Below, piece after piece: positions 11,810-19,224 of a stretch of 64,000 nt of DNA. This stretch comes from Ensifer canadensis (GTDB lineage: Bacteria > Pseudomonadota > Alphaproteobacteria > Rhizobiales > Rhizobiaceae): contig NZ_CP083370.1 in NCBI RefSeq assembly GCF_017488845.2, positions 1,488,001 to 1,552,000 on the forward strand, read 5' to 3'. A program made the translations under genes and the position numbers. The number at the start of each line of letters is the position of its first letter. Position 1 is the stretch's first letter. Below the pieces are notes generated by a model, which saw only the letters and a list, made by a program, of their open reading frames with translations, ran no database searches and was not told where the DNA came from.

Positions 11810-12280
11810 CTAGATCTGGACCAGCCCGATATCCTTGACCTGACGAATGGTCAACATCGTGCGAACCGTATCGACGCGCTCGTTGGCGGTCAAAACCTCG
11901 ATGACGAAATCCTGGAACGCGGTCAGGTTCTCGGCGACGCAATGAAGCAGAAAGTCGCTTTCGCCCGAGACTGTCCATGCCTGGCGCACGATCTGCCATT
12001 CCGCGGTTGCCGCGGCGAATGCCTTGAGATCCGCCTCCGACTGCCGCTTGAGACCCACCATGCAGAAACCCACCAGATCGAAGCCGAGCGCCGGTGCGTT
12101 CAGCAGCGCGTGGTAGCCCTTGATAACGCCGGTTTCCTCGAGTTTGCGCACCCGTCGCAGACAGGGGGGCGCCGAAATGCCAACACGCTGGGCGAGATCC
12201 ACATTGGTCATCCTGCCGTCACGCTGGAGCTCGCGAAGGATCTTGAGATCGATTGCGTCGAGCTCGACTTGTTTCGTCAT
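11810..12280 (-). CDS. lrp: Lrp/AsnC family transcriptional regulator
   Basis: A 156-residue feast/famine regulator. It has an N-terminal winged helix-turn-helix ('DLKILRELQRDGRMTNVDLA', then 'RVGISAPPCLRRVRKLEETG') and a C-terminal RAM domain with the ligand-pocket region 'AWTVSGESDFLLHCVAENL'. Such proteins form octamers and sense amino acids. AAAGGACG lies 7 nt before ATG 12280. It lies upstream of the lps operon on the same strand, in the place where I recall an lrp-like gene in S. meliloti. An 84-bp gap to lpsC means it could be separately transcribed. Its targets are unknown. Confidence 0.92.
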   Translation of the reverse strand: MTKQVELDAIDLKILRELQRDGRMTNVDLAQRVGISAPPCLRRVRKLEETGVIKGYHALLNAPALGFDLVGFCMVGLKRQSEADLKAFAAATAEWQIVRQAWTVSGESDFLLHCVAENLTAFQDFVIEVLTANERVDTVRTMLTIRQVKDIGLVQI

Positions 12281-13023
12281 GAAGGTTCGTCCTTTTCACA
12301 AAGCGACTTTGATGCATGGGGCAAAGCCGAAGAGGAGTATCTTTGCTTGGATTGCCCGGTAGGTTGTCGTCACCGAGCCGATTTTATCAGGTTGGCCATA
12401 GAGAATTGATCGACAGTCGACCGTCCGTTCGACCTGCACGTAGTGACGGACCCTGCGTGTGCAGTTCTCGCTCGTAGCGCGTGAGCCTTGTGTTATCGGC
12501 GGGCGATCTTGGAGGCGTGGAGGCGTATGTTTGCGATCCGGTTCCCGCACTGAAGGCGAGGCTACTCTCCGGTCGTGAATTGCCGAACGCGGCGAGTTCG
12601 CGGTCGAGCCAAACGCGGCTTGCATTCAACCCCATATGCCTCTCCAGCAAAGTGAATCCGCGTGAAATATCGCCAAACCGATCCGACAACAAGCATCTGC
12701 GCCGACTATTCGCGGGAAAACCGGCGTTCAGAGGCGGTCGCGCCCGGTTGACATCGATTCTTTTGGGGGCGTTCGTCGAAAAACCTGTGGCGATCCACGC
12801 CTTCGCGCCCGTCCTAGGTCTTCCGTCAGGCGTGTAAGGGGGCAATGTCGTGTTGCCCTCGATCCCTGTATCTCATGTTCCGTTCGCTGGATCCGGTTCT
12901 CATGCGATGTCATCACGGGCTTGTGACGTGAAGAAGGGGGACGCAAGCGGTGCAAAAATGCCTGATCTGGTGTCAAATCGGCGCCTTGGGCTCAAGCACT
13001 TGTGTGTATCACCGCGACCGCCC
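12281..13023. other. Long non-coding stretch between lrp and trxB
   Basis: About 740 bp without a convincing gene. Open frames exist on both strands (for example 12481-12837 plus and 12387-12845 minus), but their proteins are Arg/Ser/Pro-rich, of low regularity and match nothing I know. The lrp promoter should lie at its left end. I see no tRNA cloverleaf and no repeat I can identify. Confidence 0.5.
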
Positions 13024-13068
13024 TTGAAAGTCCCGGGGGGGAATACCTAAAGTATGGCAATATTTGCC
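13024..13068 (+). promoter_or_regulatory. Candidate trxB promoter with small palindrome
   Basis: TTGAAA (13024-13029) and CTAAAG (13047-13052) are 17 bp apart and match an alphaproteobacterial housekeeping promoter moderately. The palindrome GGCAA-TAT-TTGCC (13056-13068) overlaps the expected transcription start and could be an operator. Confidence 0.4.
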
Positions 13069-13127
13069 TGTGATGTAACGGAACCGGACAGGGCCCTTCG
13101 GCCATTCGGTGAGCGAAGGACAAGACC

Positions 13128-14102
13128 ATGACTGCCCGCCACGTAAAAGCGCTGATCATCGGCTCCGGCCCGGCCGGTTATACCGCCGCCATCTACACGG
13201 CGCGCGCGATGCTGGAACCGGTCCTGATCGCCGGCATGGAACAAGGCGGCCAGTTGATGATCACCACCGATGTGGAGAACTATCCGGGCTATGCCGATCC
13301 GGTTCAGGGTCCGTGGATGATGGAGCAGATGCTGAAGCAGGCGACGCATGTTGGCGCCGAGATCGTCAATGATCTGGTCACGGATGTTGACCTTTCCGTT
13401 CGCCCCTTCCGCGTCAAGACCGACAGCGGCAACGATTGGACGGCTGACGCCTTGATCATTGCCACCGGCGCCAAGGCAAAGTGGCTCGGCATCGAAACCG
13501 AGCCGACTTTCATGGGCTTCGGCGTTTCGGCCTGCGCCACCTGCGACGGGTTCTTCTATCGCAACAAGGACGTCATCGTCGTCGGCGGCGGCAATTCGGC
13601 CGTTGAAGAGGCTCTTTACCTCTCCAATCTCGCAAAGACCGTCACCGTCGTTCATCGCCGCGATTCGTTCCGCGCCGAAAAGATCCTGCAGGAGCGCCTG
13701 TTCGCCAAGCCCAACGTCAAGATCATCTGGGACCACGAGGTCGTCGAATATCTTGGTGCCGCCCCCAAGCCGCCGATGCCTGCATCGGTCAATGGCGTGA
13801 AGCTGCGCAACACCAAGACGGGCGAAACGAGCGACATGGTGATCGACGGCGTCTTCGTCGCAATCGGTCATGCGCCGGCTGTCGAACTGTTCAAGGGCAA
13901 GCTCCGGCAGAAGTCCAATGGCTATCTCTGGACGGCCGCTGATTCGACGGCGACCGATATACCCGGCGTTTTTGCCGCAGGTGACGTCACCGACGACATC
14001 TACCGCCAGGCCGTGACGGCTGCAGGCATGGGATGCATGGCGGCGCTCGAGGCCGAGAAATACCTGGCGGGTCATATGCCCGTCGCAATTGCAGCCGAAT
14101 AG
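13128..14102 (+). CDS. trxB: Thioredoxin-disulfide reductase
   Basis: A flavoenzyme that passes electrons from NADPH to thioredoxin. The 324 residues are the normal length. Visible are the FAD-binding 'GSGPAG' (residues 12-17), the redox-active disulfide 'CATC' (136-139), the NADPH-binding 'GGGNSA' (153-158), 'HRRDSFRA' (about 176-183) that binds the 2'-phosphate, and the C-terminal FAD motif 'GVFAAGDVTDD'. It lies just upstream of lsrB, a LysR regulator tied to oxidative stress in S. meliloti, which suits a shared thiol-redox role. Confidence 0.97.
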   Translation: MTARHVKALIIGSGPAGYTAAIYTARAMLEPVLIAGMEQGGQLMITTDVENYPGYADPVQGPWMMEQMLKQATHVGAEIVNDLVTDVDLSVRPFRVKTDSGNDWTADALIIATGAKAKWLGIETEPTFMGFGVSACATCDGFFYRNKDVIVVGGGNSAVEEALYLSNLAKTVTVVHRRDSFRAEKILQERLFAKPNVKIIWDHEVVEYLGAAPKPPMPASVNGVKLRNTKTGETSDMVIDGVFVAIGHAPAVELFKGKLRQKSNGYLWTAADSTATDIPGVFAAGDVTDDIYRQAVTAAGMGCMAALEAEKYLAGHMPVAIAAE

Positions 14103-14114
14103 AAGCTGCGAATC

Positions 14115-14141
14115 GGGAAGCTCCAGGCAAGGAGCCTTCCC
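14115..14141 (+). terminator. Imperfect hairpin after trxB
   Basis: GGGAAGCTCC (14115-14124) pairs with GGAGCCTTCCC (14131-14141) with one bulged C and a 6-nt loop. There is no T-tract, so termination is likely partial. Confidence 0.4.
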
Positions 14142-14205
14142 GTATGGGAACAGATGCATCAGCCGCACGCGGAGGACATGATCCCGTCCCCCGGGGTGGT
14201 TTCAT

Positions 14206-15114
14206 ATGGGGGACTTCATGTCGCTGGATTGGGACAAACTGCGCATTTTTCACGCGGCGGCCGAGGCTGGGTCGTTCACGCATGCGGCAGACAAGCTCCA
14301 TCTCTCTCAGTCGGCGATCAGCCGTCAGGTGAGCTCGCTTGAGCAGGATGTCGGCATCAAGCTGTTCCACCGCCACGCGCGCGGCCTGATCCTGACCGAG
14401 CAGGGCGAGATCCTCTACCGGACTGCGCACGAAGTGCTGATGAAGCTCGAAAGCGTCAAGGTTCAGCTGAGCGAGACGACCGACAAGCCGAGCGGCAAGC
14501 TGCGCATCACGACGACCGTAGGCCTTGGCCAGGGCTGGCTGACCGACAAGATCCAGGAGTTCATGTCGCTGCACCCTGATGTCCAGGTACAGTTGATCCT
14601 CGATAACGAGGAGCTCGACGTGAACATGCGCCATGCCGACTGCGCCATTCGCCTGCGCCAGCCGCAGCAATCCGACCTGATCCAGCGCAAGCTCTTCACC
14701 GTGCATATGCACGTCTATGCGGCGCCCTCCTACATCAACAAGCACGGCGAACCGCAGTCGCTCGACGATCTCGACAACCACCGCATCATTACCTTCGGCG
14801 AACCTGCGCCAAACTACCTGCTCGACGTCAACTGGCTCGAAATCGCCGGCCGCGATTCCGACAACCCGCGGACCTCGCATCTGCAGATCAACAGCCAGAC
14901 CTCGATCAAGCGCGCCTGCCTGCTCGGCATCGGCATAGCGATGCTGCCTGACTATATCGTCGGCCGCGATCCAGGCCTGATACAACTTCCGATCAGTGCC
15001 GACATTCCGTCGTTCGACACCTACTTCTGCTATCCCGACGAGATGAAGAATGCTGCCAAGCTCAAGGTCTTCCGCGATTACATCGTCGCCAAGGCCAGGA
15101 ACTGGAGCTTCTGA
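14206..15114 (+). CDS. lsrB: LysR-family redox regulator LsrB
   Basis: A LysR-type regulator of 302 residues. The N-terminal winged helix ('AAEAGSFTHAADKLHLSQSA', then 'ISRQVSSLEQ') leads into a periplasmic-binding-like sensor domain. In S. meliloti LsrB is required for symbiosis and links oxidative stress to LPS and glutathione genes (established knowledge). Cysteines lie at residues 146, 238 and 275 and are candidates for thiol sensing. ATG 14206 is used, but GGGGGAC at 14208-14214 makes ATG 14218 (MSLDWDKLR) an equally good start. It is preceded by trxB and followed by a terminator and the tandem AbcR sRNAs. Confidence 0.9.
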   Translation: MGDFMSLDWDKLRIFHAAAEAGSFTHAADKLHLSQSAISRQVSSLEQDVGIKLFHRHARGLILTEQGEILYRTAHEVLMKLESVKVQLSETTDKPSGKLRITTTVGLGQGWLTDKIQEFMSLHPDVQVQLILDNEELDVNMRHADCAIRLRQPQQSDLIQRKLFTVHMHVYAAPSYINKHGEPQSLDDLDNHRIITFGEPAPNYLLDVNWLEIAGRDSDNPRTSHLQINSQTSIKRACLLGIGIAMLPDYIVGRDPGLIQLPISADIPSFDTYFCYPDEMKNAAKLKVFRDYIVAKARNWSF

Positions 15115-15195
15115 CGCCAAAGGCGCCATTGCTCGATTTGTGAGCATTTGCCGGATGGCTGATTAGCTCGTTGTTTTATAATCGTATTTAGATCG

Positions 15196-15226
15196 TGCGG
15201 CGCATTTGGTGCGCCGCATTTTGTTT
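15196..15226 (+). terminator. Intrinsic terminator of lsrB
   Basis: A perfect 8-bp stem TGCGGCGC / GCGCCGCA with a 7-nt loop is followed by TTTTGTTT. It lies 80 nt after the lsrB stop and insulates the sRNA genes. Confidence 0.8.
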
Positions 15227-15286
15227 GTGCGGTGCAAAAATGAGCAGTGATGCGCACATGGCATGGCTGACATGCATATTAAATGA

Positions 15287-15315
15287 TTGCTGCTCGCCCA
15301 AAAAAGCAGCATACC
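15287..15315 (+). promoter_or_regulatory. Promoter of first AbcR-type sRNA
   Basis: TTGCTG (15287-15292) and CATACC (15310-15315) are 17 bp apart and about 7 nt upstream of the conserved sRNA start AGCTGATGCA. Spacing and -10 match the second copy. Confidence 0.65.
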
Positions 15316-15321
15316 ACCCTC

Positions 15322-15440
15322 AGCTGATGCATCTTTGGTGGCTTCTCCTCCCAGTGCCACCGCAGCAGCTGTTCCCCTCTGGAGGTTTAATTACCTTCAC
15401 AACTATAAGGGCCCAAGTCATCTTGTGGCCCTCTTTTTTT
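15322..15440 (+). ncRNA. abcR: AbcR-type trans-acting sRNA, copy 1 (alpha-r15 family)
   Basis: One of two tandem, highly similar ~119-nt units. It starts at AGCTGATGCATCTTTGGTGG and carries the unpaired anti-Shine-Dalgarno motif CTCCTCCCAGTGCC. A conserved CAGCTGTTCCCCTCTGGAGG hairpin region follows, and it ends in an intrinsic terminator (AGGGCC 15408-15413 / GGCCCT 15427-15432, then T7). In S. meliloti and Agrobacterium, AbcR1/AbcR2 are tandem Hfq-dependent sRNAs next to lsrB that silence ABC-transporter mRNAs. I cannot tell which paralogue this is. Confidence 0.9.
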
Positions 15441-15489
15441 GTCTACTGTGTGGACACGGGCAAGCCGTGACGAAATTCACAGCCGGCTA

Positions 15490-15518
15490 TTGAAAGCTGG
15501 TACTTCGCTTCCCATATC
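15490..15518 (+). promoter_or_regulatory. Promoter of second AbcR-type sRNA
   Basis: TTGAAA (15490-15495) and CATATC (15513-15518) are 17 bp apart and end 7 nt before the AGCTGATGCA start. The first and second copies thus have separate promoters and can be regulated independently. Confidence 0.7.
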
Positions 15519-15525
15519 AAAATGT

Positions 15526-15644
15526 AGCTGATGCATTCTTGGTGGCTTTCTCCTCCCCGCCACCGCAGCAGCTGTTCCCCTCTGGAGGTTCTAATTACCT
15601 TCACAACTACAAGGGCCCAAGTTTTCTTGCGGCCCTCTTTTTTT
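15526..15644 (+). ncRNA. abcR: AbcR-type trans-acting sRNA, copy 2 (alpha-r15 family)
   Basis: The second unit shares the 5' AGCTGATGCA, the GCAGCAGCTGTTCCCCTCTG core and the terminator (AGGGCC 15612-15617 / GGCCCT 15631-15636, T7) with copy 1. The anti-SD loop reads CTCCTCCCCGCC instead of CTCCTCCCAGTGCC, so target choice may differ. It ends 85 nt before the ArsR-type gene. Family and location match the AbcR pair reported in other rhizobia. Confidence 0.9.
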
Positions 15645-15697
15645 GCTCATTTCCTCCTCACGCTCTTGTGATTTGAATATCGAGTGTAGCCGATACA

Positions 15698-15727
15698 TCT
15701 ATCGATAAAACACGATATGGCGATAGA
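15698..15727 (+). promoter_or_regulatory. Inverted repeat upstream of arsR-type gene
   Basis: TCTATCG (15698-15704) and CGATAGA (15721-15727) form a perfect 7-bp inverted repeat just before the start codon. More ATCG/CGAT half-repeats lie around 15677-15715. It is a plausible autoregulatory operator for the ArsR-type protein. Confidence 0.5.
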
Positions 15728-15729
15728 CG

Positions 15730-16020
15730 ATGGATCGAGACGAAATCTTCAAGGCCCTGGCACACCCGGCAAGAGTGAGCATCCTTGCTTGGTTGAAGGA
15801 GCCCGAGGTGCACTTTCCGACCCAGGAGCATCCGTTTGAGATGGGCGTTTGCGCGGGGCAGTTCGAGCGCTGCGGCCTGTCGCAATCGACCGTATCCTCC
15901 CATCTCGCCATTCTCCAGCGCGCTGGCCTGGTGACAACCCGCCGTCTCGGCCAATGGGTTTTCTACAGGCGCAACGAAGAGACGATTGCCGCGTTCCTGA
16001 AGGACATCGGCAGTCTCTGA
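15730..16020 (+). CDS. ArsR-family transcriptional regulator, likely thiol-sensing
   Basis: A 96-residue winged-helix repressor of the ArsR/SmtB fold ('IFKALAHPARVSILAWLKEP'; recognition helix 'LSQSTVSSHLAILQRAGLV'). The usual metal-binding CVC or ELCVCDL motif is absent. Instead Cys41 and Cys48 ('GVCAGQFERCGLSQ') lie just before the recognition helix. The next gene, 41 bp on, is an old yellow enzyme. A similar pair is known in Corynebacterium (CyeR/Cye1, a redox-responsive ArsR protein and an OYE). I infer a repressor inactivated by oxidants or electrophiles that controls the downstream reductase. Confidence 0.85.
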   Translation: MDRDEIFKALAHPARVSILAWLKEPEVHFPTQEHPFEMGVCAGQFERCGLSQSTVSSHLAILQRAGLVTTRRLGQWVFYRRNEETIAAFLKDIGSL

Positions 16021-16061
16021 CACCCCCCCCCAAGACCAAACTGAAACCGAAAGGACCTGCA

Positions 16062-17183
16062 ATGGCTACCCTATTCGATCCCATCACCATTGGTGACATC
16101 ACCCTGAAGAACCGCATCGTCATGGCGCCGTTGACGCGCAATCGTTCGCCGAAGGCCGTGCCGAACACACTCAACGCCACCTATTACGAACAGCGCGCAT
16201 CGGCTGGCCTGCTGATCACCGAGGCAACTGCGATCACCCAGCAGGGCCAGGGTTATGCCGATGTGCCCGGGCTCTACACATCCGAAGCCCTCGAGGGCTG
16301 GCGCAAGGTCACCGATGCCGTGCATGCCAGGGGTGGCCGGATTGTCGTACAGATGTGGCATGTCGGCCGGATCTCACATGATTCGCTGCAGCCGGACGGT
16401 GGCAAGCCGGTTGCACCTTCAGCGATAAGGGCAAAGTCCAAGACCTATCTGATCAATCCCGATGGCACGGGTTCGTTTGCCGAAACCTCCGAACCGCGTG
16501 CGCTCGACATCAGCGAACTCGACGGGATCGTTGAGGACTATCGCAAGGCTGCCCGCGCCGCGATCGATGCCGGCTTCGACGGTGTCGAGATCCACGCCGC
16601 CAATGGCTATCTCATCGATCAGTTCCTGCGCTCCGGTTCGAACCAGCGCACCGACGCCTATGGCGGTTCGATCGAGAACCGCGCCCGCTTCCTGTTCCAG
16701 GTAGTTGATGCCATCACCTCGGAGATCGGCGCCGGCCGTGTCGGCATCCGTCTCTCGCCGGTGACGCCCGCCAACGACGCCTTCGATCCGGAGCCGCAGG
16801 CGCTGTTCAGCTATGTCGTCAAGAACCTGGCCCGTTATCCCCTCGCCTATCTCCACATCATCGAGGGTGCGACCGGCGGTCCGCGCGATCACCAACAGGG
16901 CGAGCGTCCGTTCGACTACCACGCTCTACGCGCCGTCTATGCCGCTGCCGGCGGCAAGGCTGCCTGGATGACCAACAACGGATATGATCGCGATCTGGCG
17001 GCAAAGACAGTTGAAAGTCGCGAGGCCGATCTGGTCGCCTTCGGTAAGCCGTTCATTGCCAATCCTGACCTTGTCGAGCGCCTGCAGGAGAACGCTCCGT
17101 TGAATGCGCCGGATCAAGCGACGTTCTATGGCGGCGGCGCAAAGGGCTATACCGACTACCCGTCTCTTGAACAGGTCGCCTGA
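16062..17183 (+). CDS. Old yellow enzyme family alkene reductase
   Basis: An FMN-dependent NAD(P)H oxidoreductase that reduces activated C=C bonds (enals, enones, maleimides) and often nitro compounds; cytoplasmic. The 373-residue TIM barrel begins 'LFDPITIGDITLKNRIVMAP'. It carries 'QMWHVGRISH' and the substrate-binding His/Asn pair in 'VEIHAANGYLIDQFLRSGSN'. The FMN phosphate site is 'ADLVAFGKPFIANPDLV'. AAAGGACC (16050-16057) supports ATG 16062; the longer frame from 15849 runs through arsR and is rejected. It is probably co-transcribed with the ArsR gene. A homopolymer of nine C at 16023-16031 lies between the two. Confidence 0.92.
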   Translation: MATLFDPITIGDITLKNRIVMAPLTRNRSPKAVPNTLNATYYEQRASAGLLITEATAITQQGQGYADVPGLYTSEALEGWRKVTDAVHARGGRIVVQMWHVGRISHDSLQPDGGKPVAPSAIRAKSKTYLINPDGTGSFAETSEPRALDISELDGIVEDYRKAARAAIDAGFDGVEIHAANGYLIDQFLRSGSNQRTDAYGGSIENRARFLFQVVDAITSEIGAGRVGIRLSPVTPANDAFDPEPQALFSYVVKNLARYPLAYLHIIEGATGGPRDHQQGERPFDYHALRAVYAAAGGKAAWMTNNGYDRDLAAKTVESREADLVAFGKPFIANPDLVERLQENAPLNAPDQATFYGGGAKGYTDYPSLEQVA

Positions 17184-17197
17184 TACCACCACATCCC

Positions 17198-17225
17198 TCA
17201 AGCCCCGCCGGTCGGCGGGGCTTGA
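17198..17225 (+). terminator. Hairpin after old yellow enzyme gene
   Basis: TCAAGCCCCGCCG (17198-17210) pairs with CGGCGGGGCTTGA (17213-17225), a 13-bp perfect inverted repeat with no T-tract, 14 nt after the stop. Confidence 0.55.
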
Positions 17226-17250
17226 TCGTCAACGGACCATCCCTCCTTGT

Positions 17251-18051
17251 ATGTTTGCTCCCTACCTCGAAAAATGGTCGCTGCAGCCGGACGGTGACCG
17301 GGTCTCAACGCGATCGAGCCAACTGCTGCCGGTGCGCTGGCGCGGCCTGCCGGCAATGCTGAAGGTCGCTCACGAGGTGGAAGAGAAGCTCGGCCGGTTG
17401 CCGATGCTCTGGTGGGCCGGCCAGGGTGCTGCCGAAGTCTATGCCGACGACGAGGATGCGCTTGTGATGGAGCGTACCGACAGCCGGCGATCGCTGTTTC
17501 ATATGGCGATGACGGGAAGCGACGAGGTGGCGACACGGATCATCTGCGGGACGGTGGCGGCGCTCCATGCGCCCCGCGATGCGGCCATTCCCGATCTCGT
17601 CCCGCTTGAGAGATGGTTTGCGGCACTGGCGCCGGCAGCACGAACCCATGGCGGCGTGCTGGCGCGTTCGCTTGCGGCGGCCGAGGCCTTGTTTTCCGAT
17701 CCGCATCCGCCGGTCGTGCTGCATGGCGATGTTCACCACGGCAACATTCTCGACTTCAGTGCCCGTGGCTGGTTGGCGATCGACCCGAAGCCGGTCTATG
17801 GCGATCCGGGTTACGACTATGCCAATCTCTTCTGCAATCCGGAACTGGCTGTGGTGAGCGAGCCCGGTCGCCTGCAACGCCATCTCGCTATTGTCGCAGA
17901 GGCGACTCGACTGGCGCCGCGCCGTATCGTTTCCTGGATTCTGGCCTATGCGGGTCTCTCTGCCGCATGGTTTCTGGAGGATGATGACGACTTCGATGTC
18001 GAGGGCGAAATGCTGGTCGCGCGGATCGCTGCAGCCGAAATCGACAGGTAG
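17251..18051 (+). CDS. APH(6)/hydroxyurea-type small-molecule phosphotransferase
   Basis: A 266-residue protein of the aminoglycoside/hydroxyurea phosphotransferase family (StrB-like fold). The catalytic loop 'VVLHGDVHHGNILDF' and the Mg-binding 'AIDPKPVYGDPGYDYANLF' are intact, so it should be an active kinase. Chromosomal members are common in rhizobia and need not confer streptomycin resistance; the natural substrate is unknown. The start used is ATG 17251 (MFAPYLEKW), where the family's N-terminus begins. The ribosome site is weak. It converges on the XRE-cupin gene with 2 bp between stops. Confidence 0.8.
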   Translation: MFAPYLEKWSLQPDGDRVSTRSSQLLPVRWRGLPAMLKVAHEVEEKLGRLPMLWWAGQGAAEVYADDEDALVMERTDSRRSLFHMAMTGSDEVATRIICGTVAALHAPRDAAIPDLVPLERWFAALAPAARTHGGVLARSLAAAEALFSDPHPPVVLHGDVHHGNILDFSARGWLAIDPKPVYGDPGYDYANLFCNPELAVVSEPGRLQRHLAIVAEATRLAPRRIVSWILAYAGLSAAWFLEDDDDFDVEGEMLVARIAAAEIDR

Positions 18052-18053
18052 CG

Positions 18054-18623
18054 TCAGCGGCTGCTTAAGAGGATCACCGCATAGACACATAACGTATCGT
18101 TGCCATTGCGGAAGATGCAGTCCGTGGGTGGTCCGAGCTCAAGGCAATCGCCTGCTGCCAGCGCATGCGTCTCCTCGCCTTCCGTGAAGGTCAAGGCGCC
18201 CTGCTTCACCCAGATCAACTGGCGAAACATTGCATAGGCGGCCGCCGGCATAGGCACGTCCGCACCCGCTGGCAGTTCGACCTCGATCAGTTCCAGCGGC
18301 AGCTCGGAGTTCGGTGAGACATGCCGCCTGAGATATCCGCTTTGCGGATCGCGCCAGACCGGCTGGTGCTCGCGCCGCGACAGGCGACCCTCCTGAATTT
18401 CCGCGCGGGCGATCAGCGTCGACATGGTCAGGCCGAAGGCACCGGAAAGCCGCGCAAGCAATGTTGCCGTCGGACTGCTATCTGCGCGCTCGATCTTGTG
18501 GATCATCGTGCGGGAGACGCCGGAGCGTTCCGCAAGCTCGCTCAGTGACCAGCCGCGGATTTCCCGCTCGAGACGAATGCGATCACTGATGCGTTGATCA
18601 AGGCTGTACACTTTAGTATCCAT
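18054..18623 (-). CDS. XRE-family regulator with cupin domain
   Basis: A 189-residue two-domain regulator. Residues ~10-65 are an XRE helix-turn-helix ('WSLSELAERSGVSRTMIHKI'). Residues ~115-185 are a cupin barrel ('ADVPMPAAAYAMFRQLIWV', 'EETHALAAGDCLELGPPTDC') that probably binds a small ligand. ATG 18623 is chosen because the longer frame to 19139 runs through the divergent acetyltransferase. The intergenic space is only 24-36 bp, and an inverted repeat GTACACT/AGTGTAC straddles it, so the protein probably represses itself and the neighbour. Confidence 0.88.
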   Translation of the reverse strand: MDTKVYSLDQRISDRIRLEREIRGWSLSELAERSGVSRTMIHKIERADSSPTATLLARLSGAFGLTMSTLIARAEIQEGRLSRREHQPVWRDPQSGYLRRHVSPNSELPLELIEVELPAGADVPMPAAAYAMFRQLIWVKQGALTFTEGEETHALAAGDCLELGPPTDCIFRNGNDTLCVYAVILLSSR

Positions 18624-18643
18624 GACGTAGTCATATAGTGTAC
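18606..18643. promoter_or_regulatory. Inverted repeat at XRE/GNAT divergent promoter
   Basis: GTACACT (18606-18612, inside the first codons of the XRE gene) and AGTGTAC (18637-18643) are perfect inverted copies separated by 24 bp. They are candidate operator half-sites for the XRE-cupin protein. Confidence 0.5.
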
Positions 18644-18659
18644 GAACATGCGGGGCAAC

Positions 18660-19169
18660 ATGCTGACCAGGCAAGCAACGAAAGATGACCTGCCGGTCAT
18701 CTGCGACATCTACAACGACGCGGTGGCCAATACGACCGCCATCTGGAACGACACGATCGTCGATGTCGCCAATCGAGCTGCCTGGCTCAGGGCGCGAAGC
18801 GATGCCGGATACCCGGTCCTGGTCGCGGTGGCAGACAGCGGCGATATCGTCGGCTATGCCTCCTTCGGCGACTGGCGTGCGTTTGACGGTTACCGGCACA
18901 CGGTCGAGCATTCCGTGTATGTCCACCGCAAAAGCCGTGGCGGCGGCATCGGCCGCGAGCTGATGGTTGCCTTGATCGCCGAGGCCGAACGTCTCAACAA
19001 GCATGTGATGGTGGCGGGGATCGAGTCGGAGAATGCCGCCTCGATCCGGCTTCACCAACGGCTGGGTTTCACAGAGACCGGTCGAATGCGCGAAGTTGGA
19101 ACGAAGTTCGGCCGTTGGCTCGACTTGACCTTCATGCAACTGGTGCTCTCCACCGGCTCACCCGCCTGA
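18660..19169 (+). CDS. GNAT N-acetyltransferase, phosphinothricin/methionine-sulfoximine type
   Basis: A 169-residue acetyl-CoA-dependent N-acetyltransferase. 'ATKDDLPVICDIYNDAVANT' and 'TAIW' are hallmarks of the Pat/Bar/YncA branch, which acetylates phosphinothricin, methionine sulfoximine or methionine sulfone. The acetyl-CoA motif is 'VHRKSRGGGIGRELMVALIA', and 'ENAASIRLHQRLGFTETGRM' follows. ATG 18660 gives the family-typical MLTRQATKDD start; ATG 18648 adds four residues. It is divergent from the XRE-cupin regulator and probably controlled by it. Confidence 0.85.
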   Translation: MLTRQATKDDLPVICDIYNDAVANTTAIWNDTIVDVANRAAWLRARSDAGYPVLVAVADSGDIVGYASFGDWRAFDGYRHTVEHSVYVHRKSRGGGIGRELMVALIAEAERLNKHVMVAGIESENAASIRLHQRLGFTETGRMREVGTKFGRWLDLTFMQLVLSTGSPA

Positions 19170-19224
19170 AGGACCTGTTTTTCCTGACCTCGCGAGATGC
19201 TATGTATAAAGCCGGTCTGTTTCG

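Noticed and set aside
12387-12845. 152-codon minus-strand frame in the lrp-trxB gap
   Set aside because: The product is Arg/Ser/Pro-rich with no family content and no ribosome site.
16023-16031. Run of nine C as a possible phase-variation switch
   Set aside because: It lies between the stop of the ArsR gene and the next ribosome site, so slippage would not change any frame.
17251-18051. Acquired streptomycin-resistance gene
   Set aside because: No mobile element, composition shift or gene cassette around it; chromosomal members of this kinase family are common in rhizobia.
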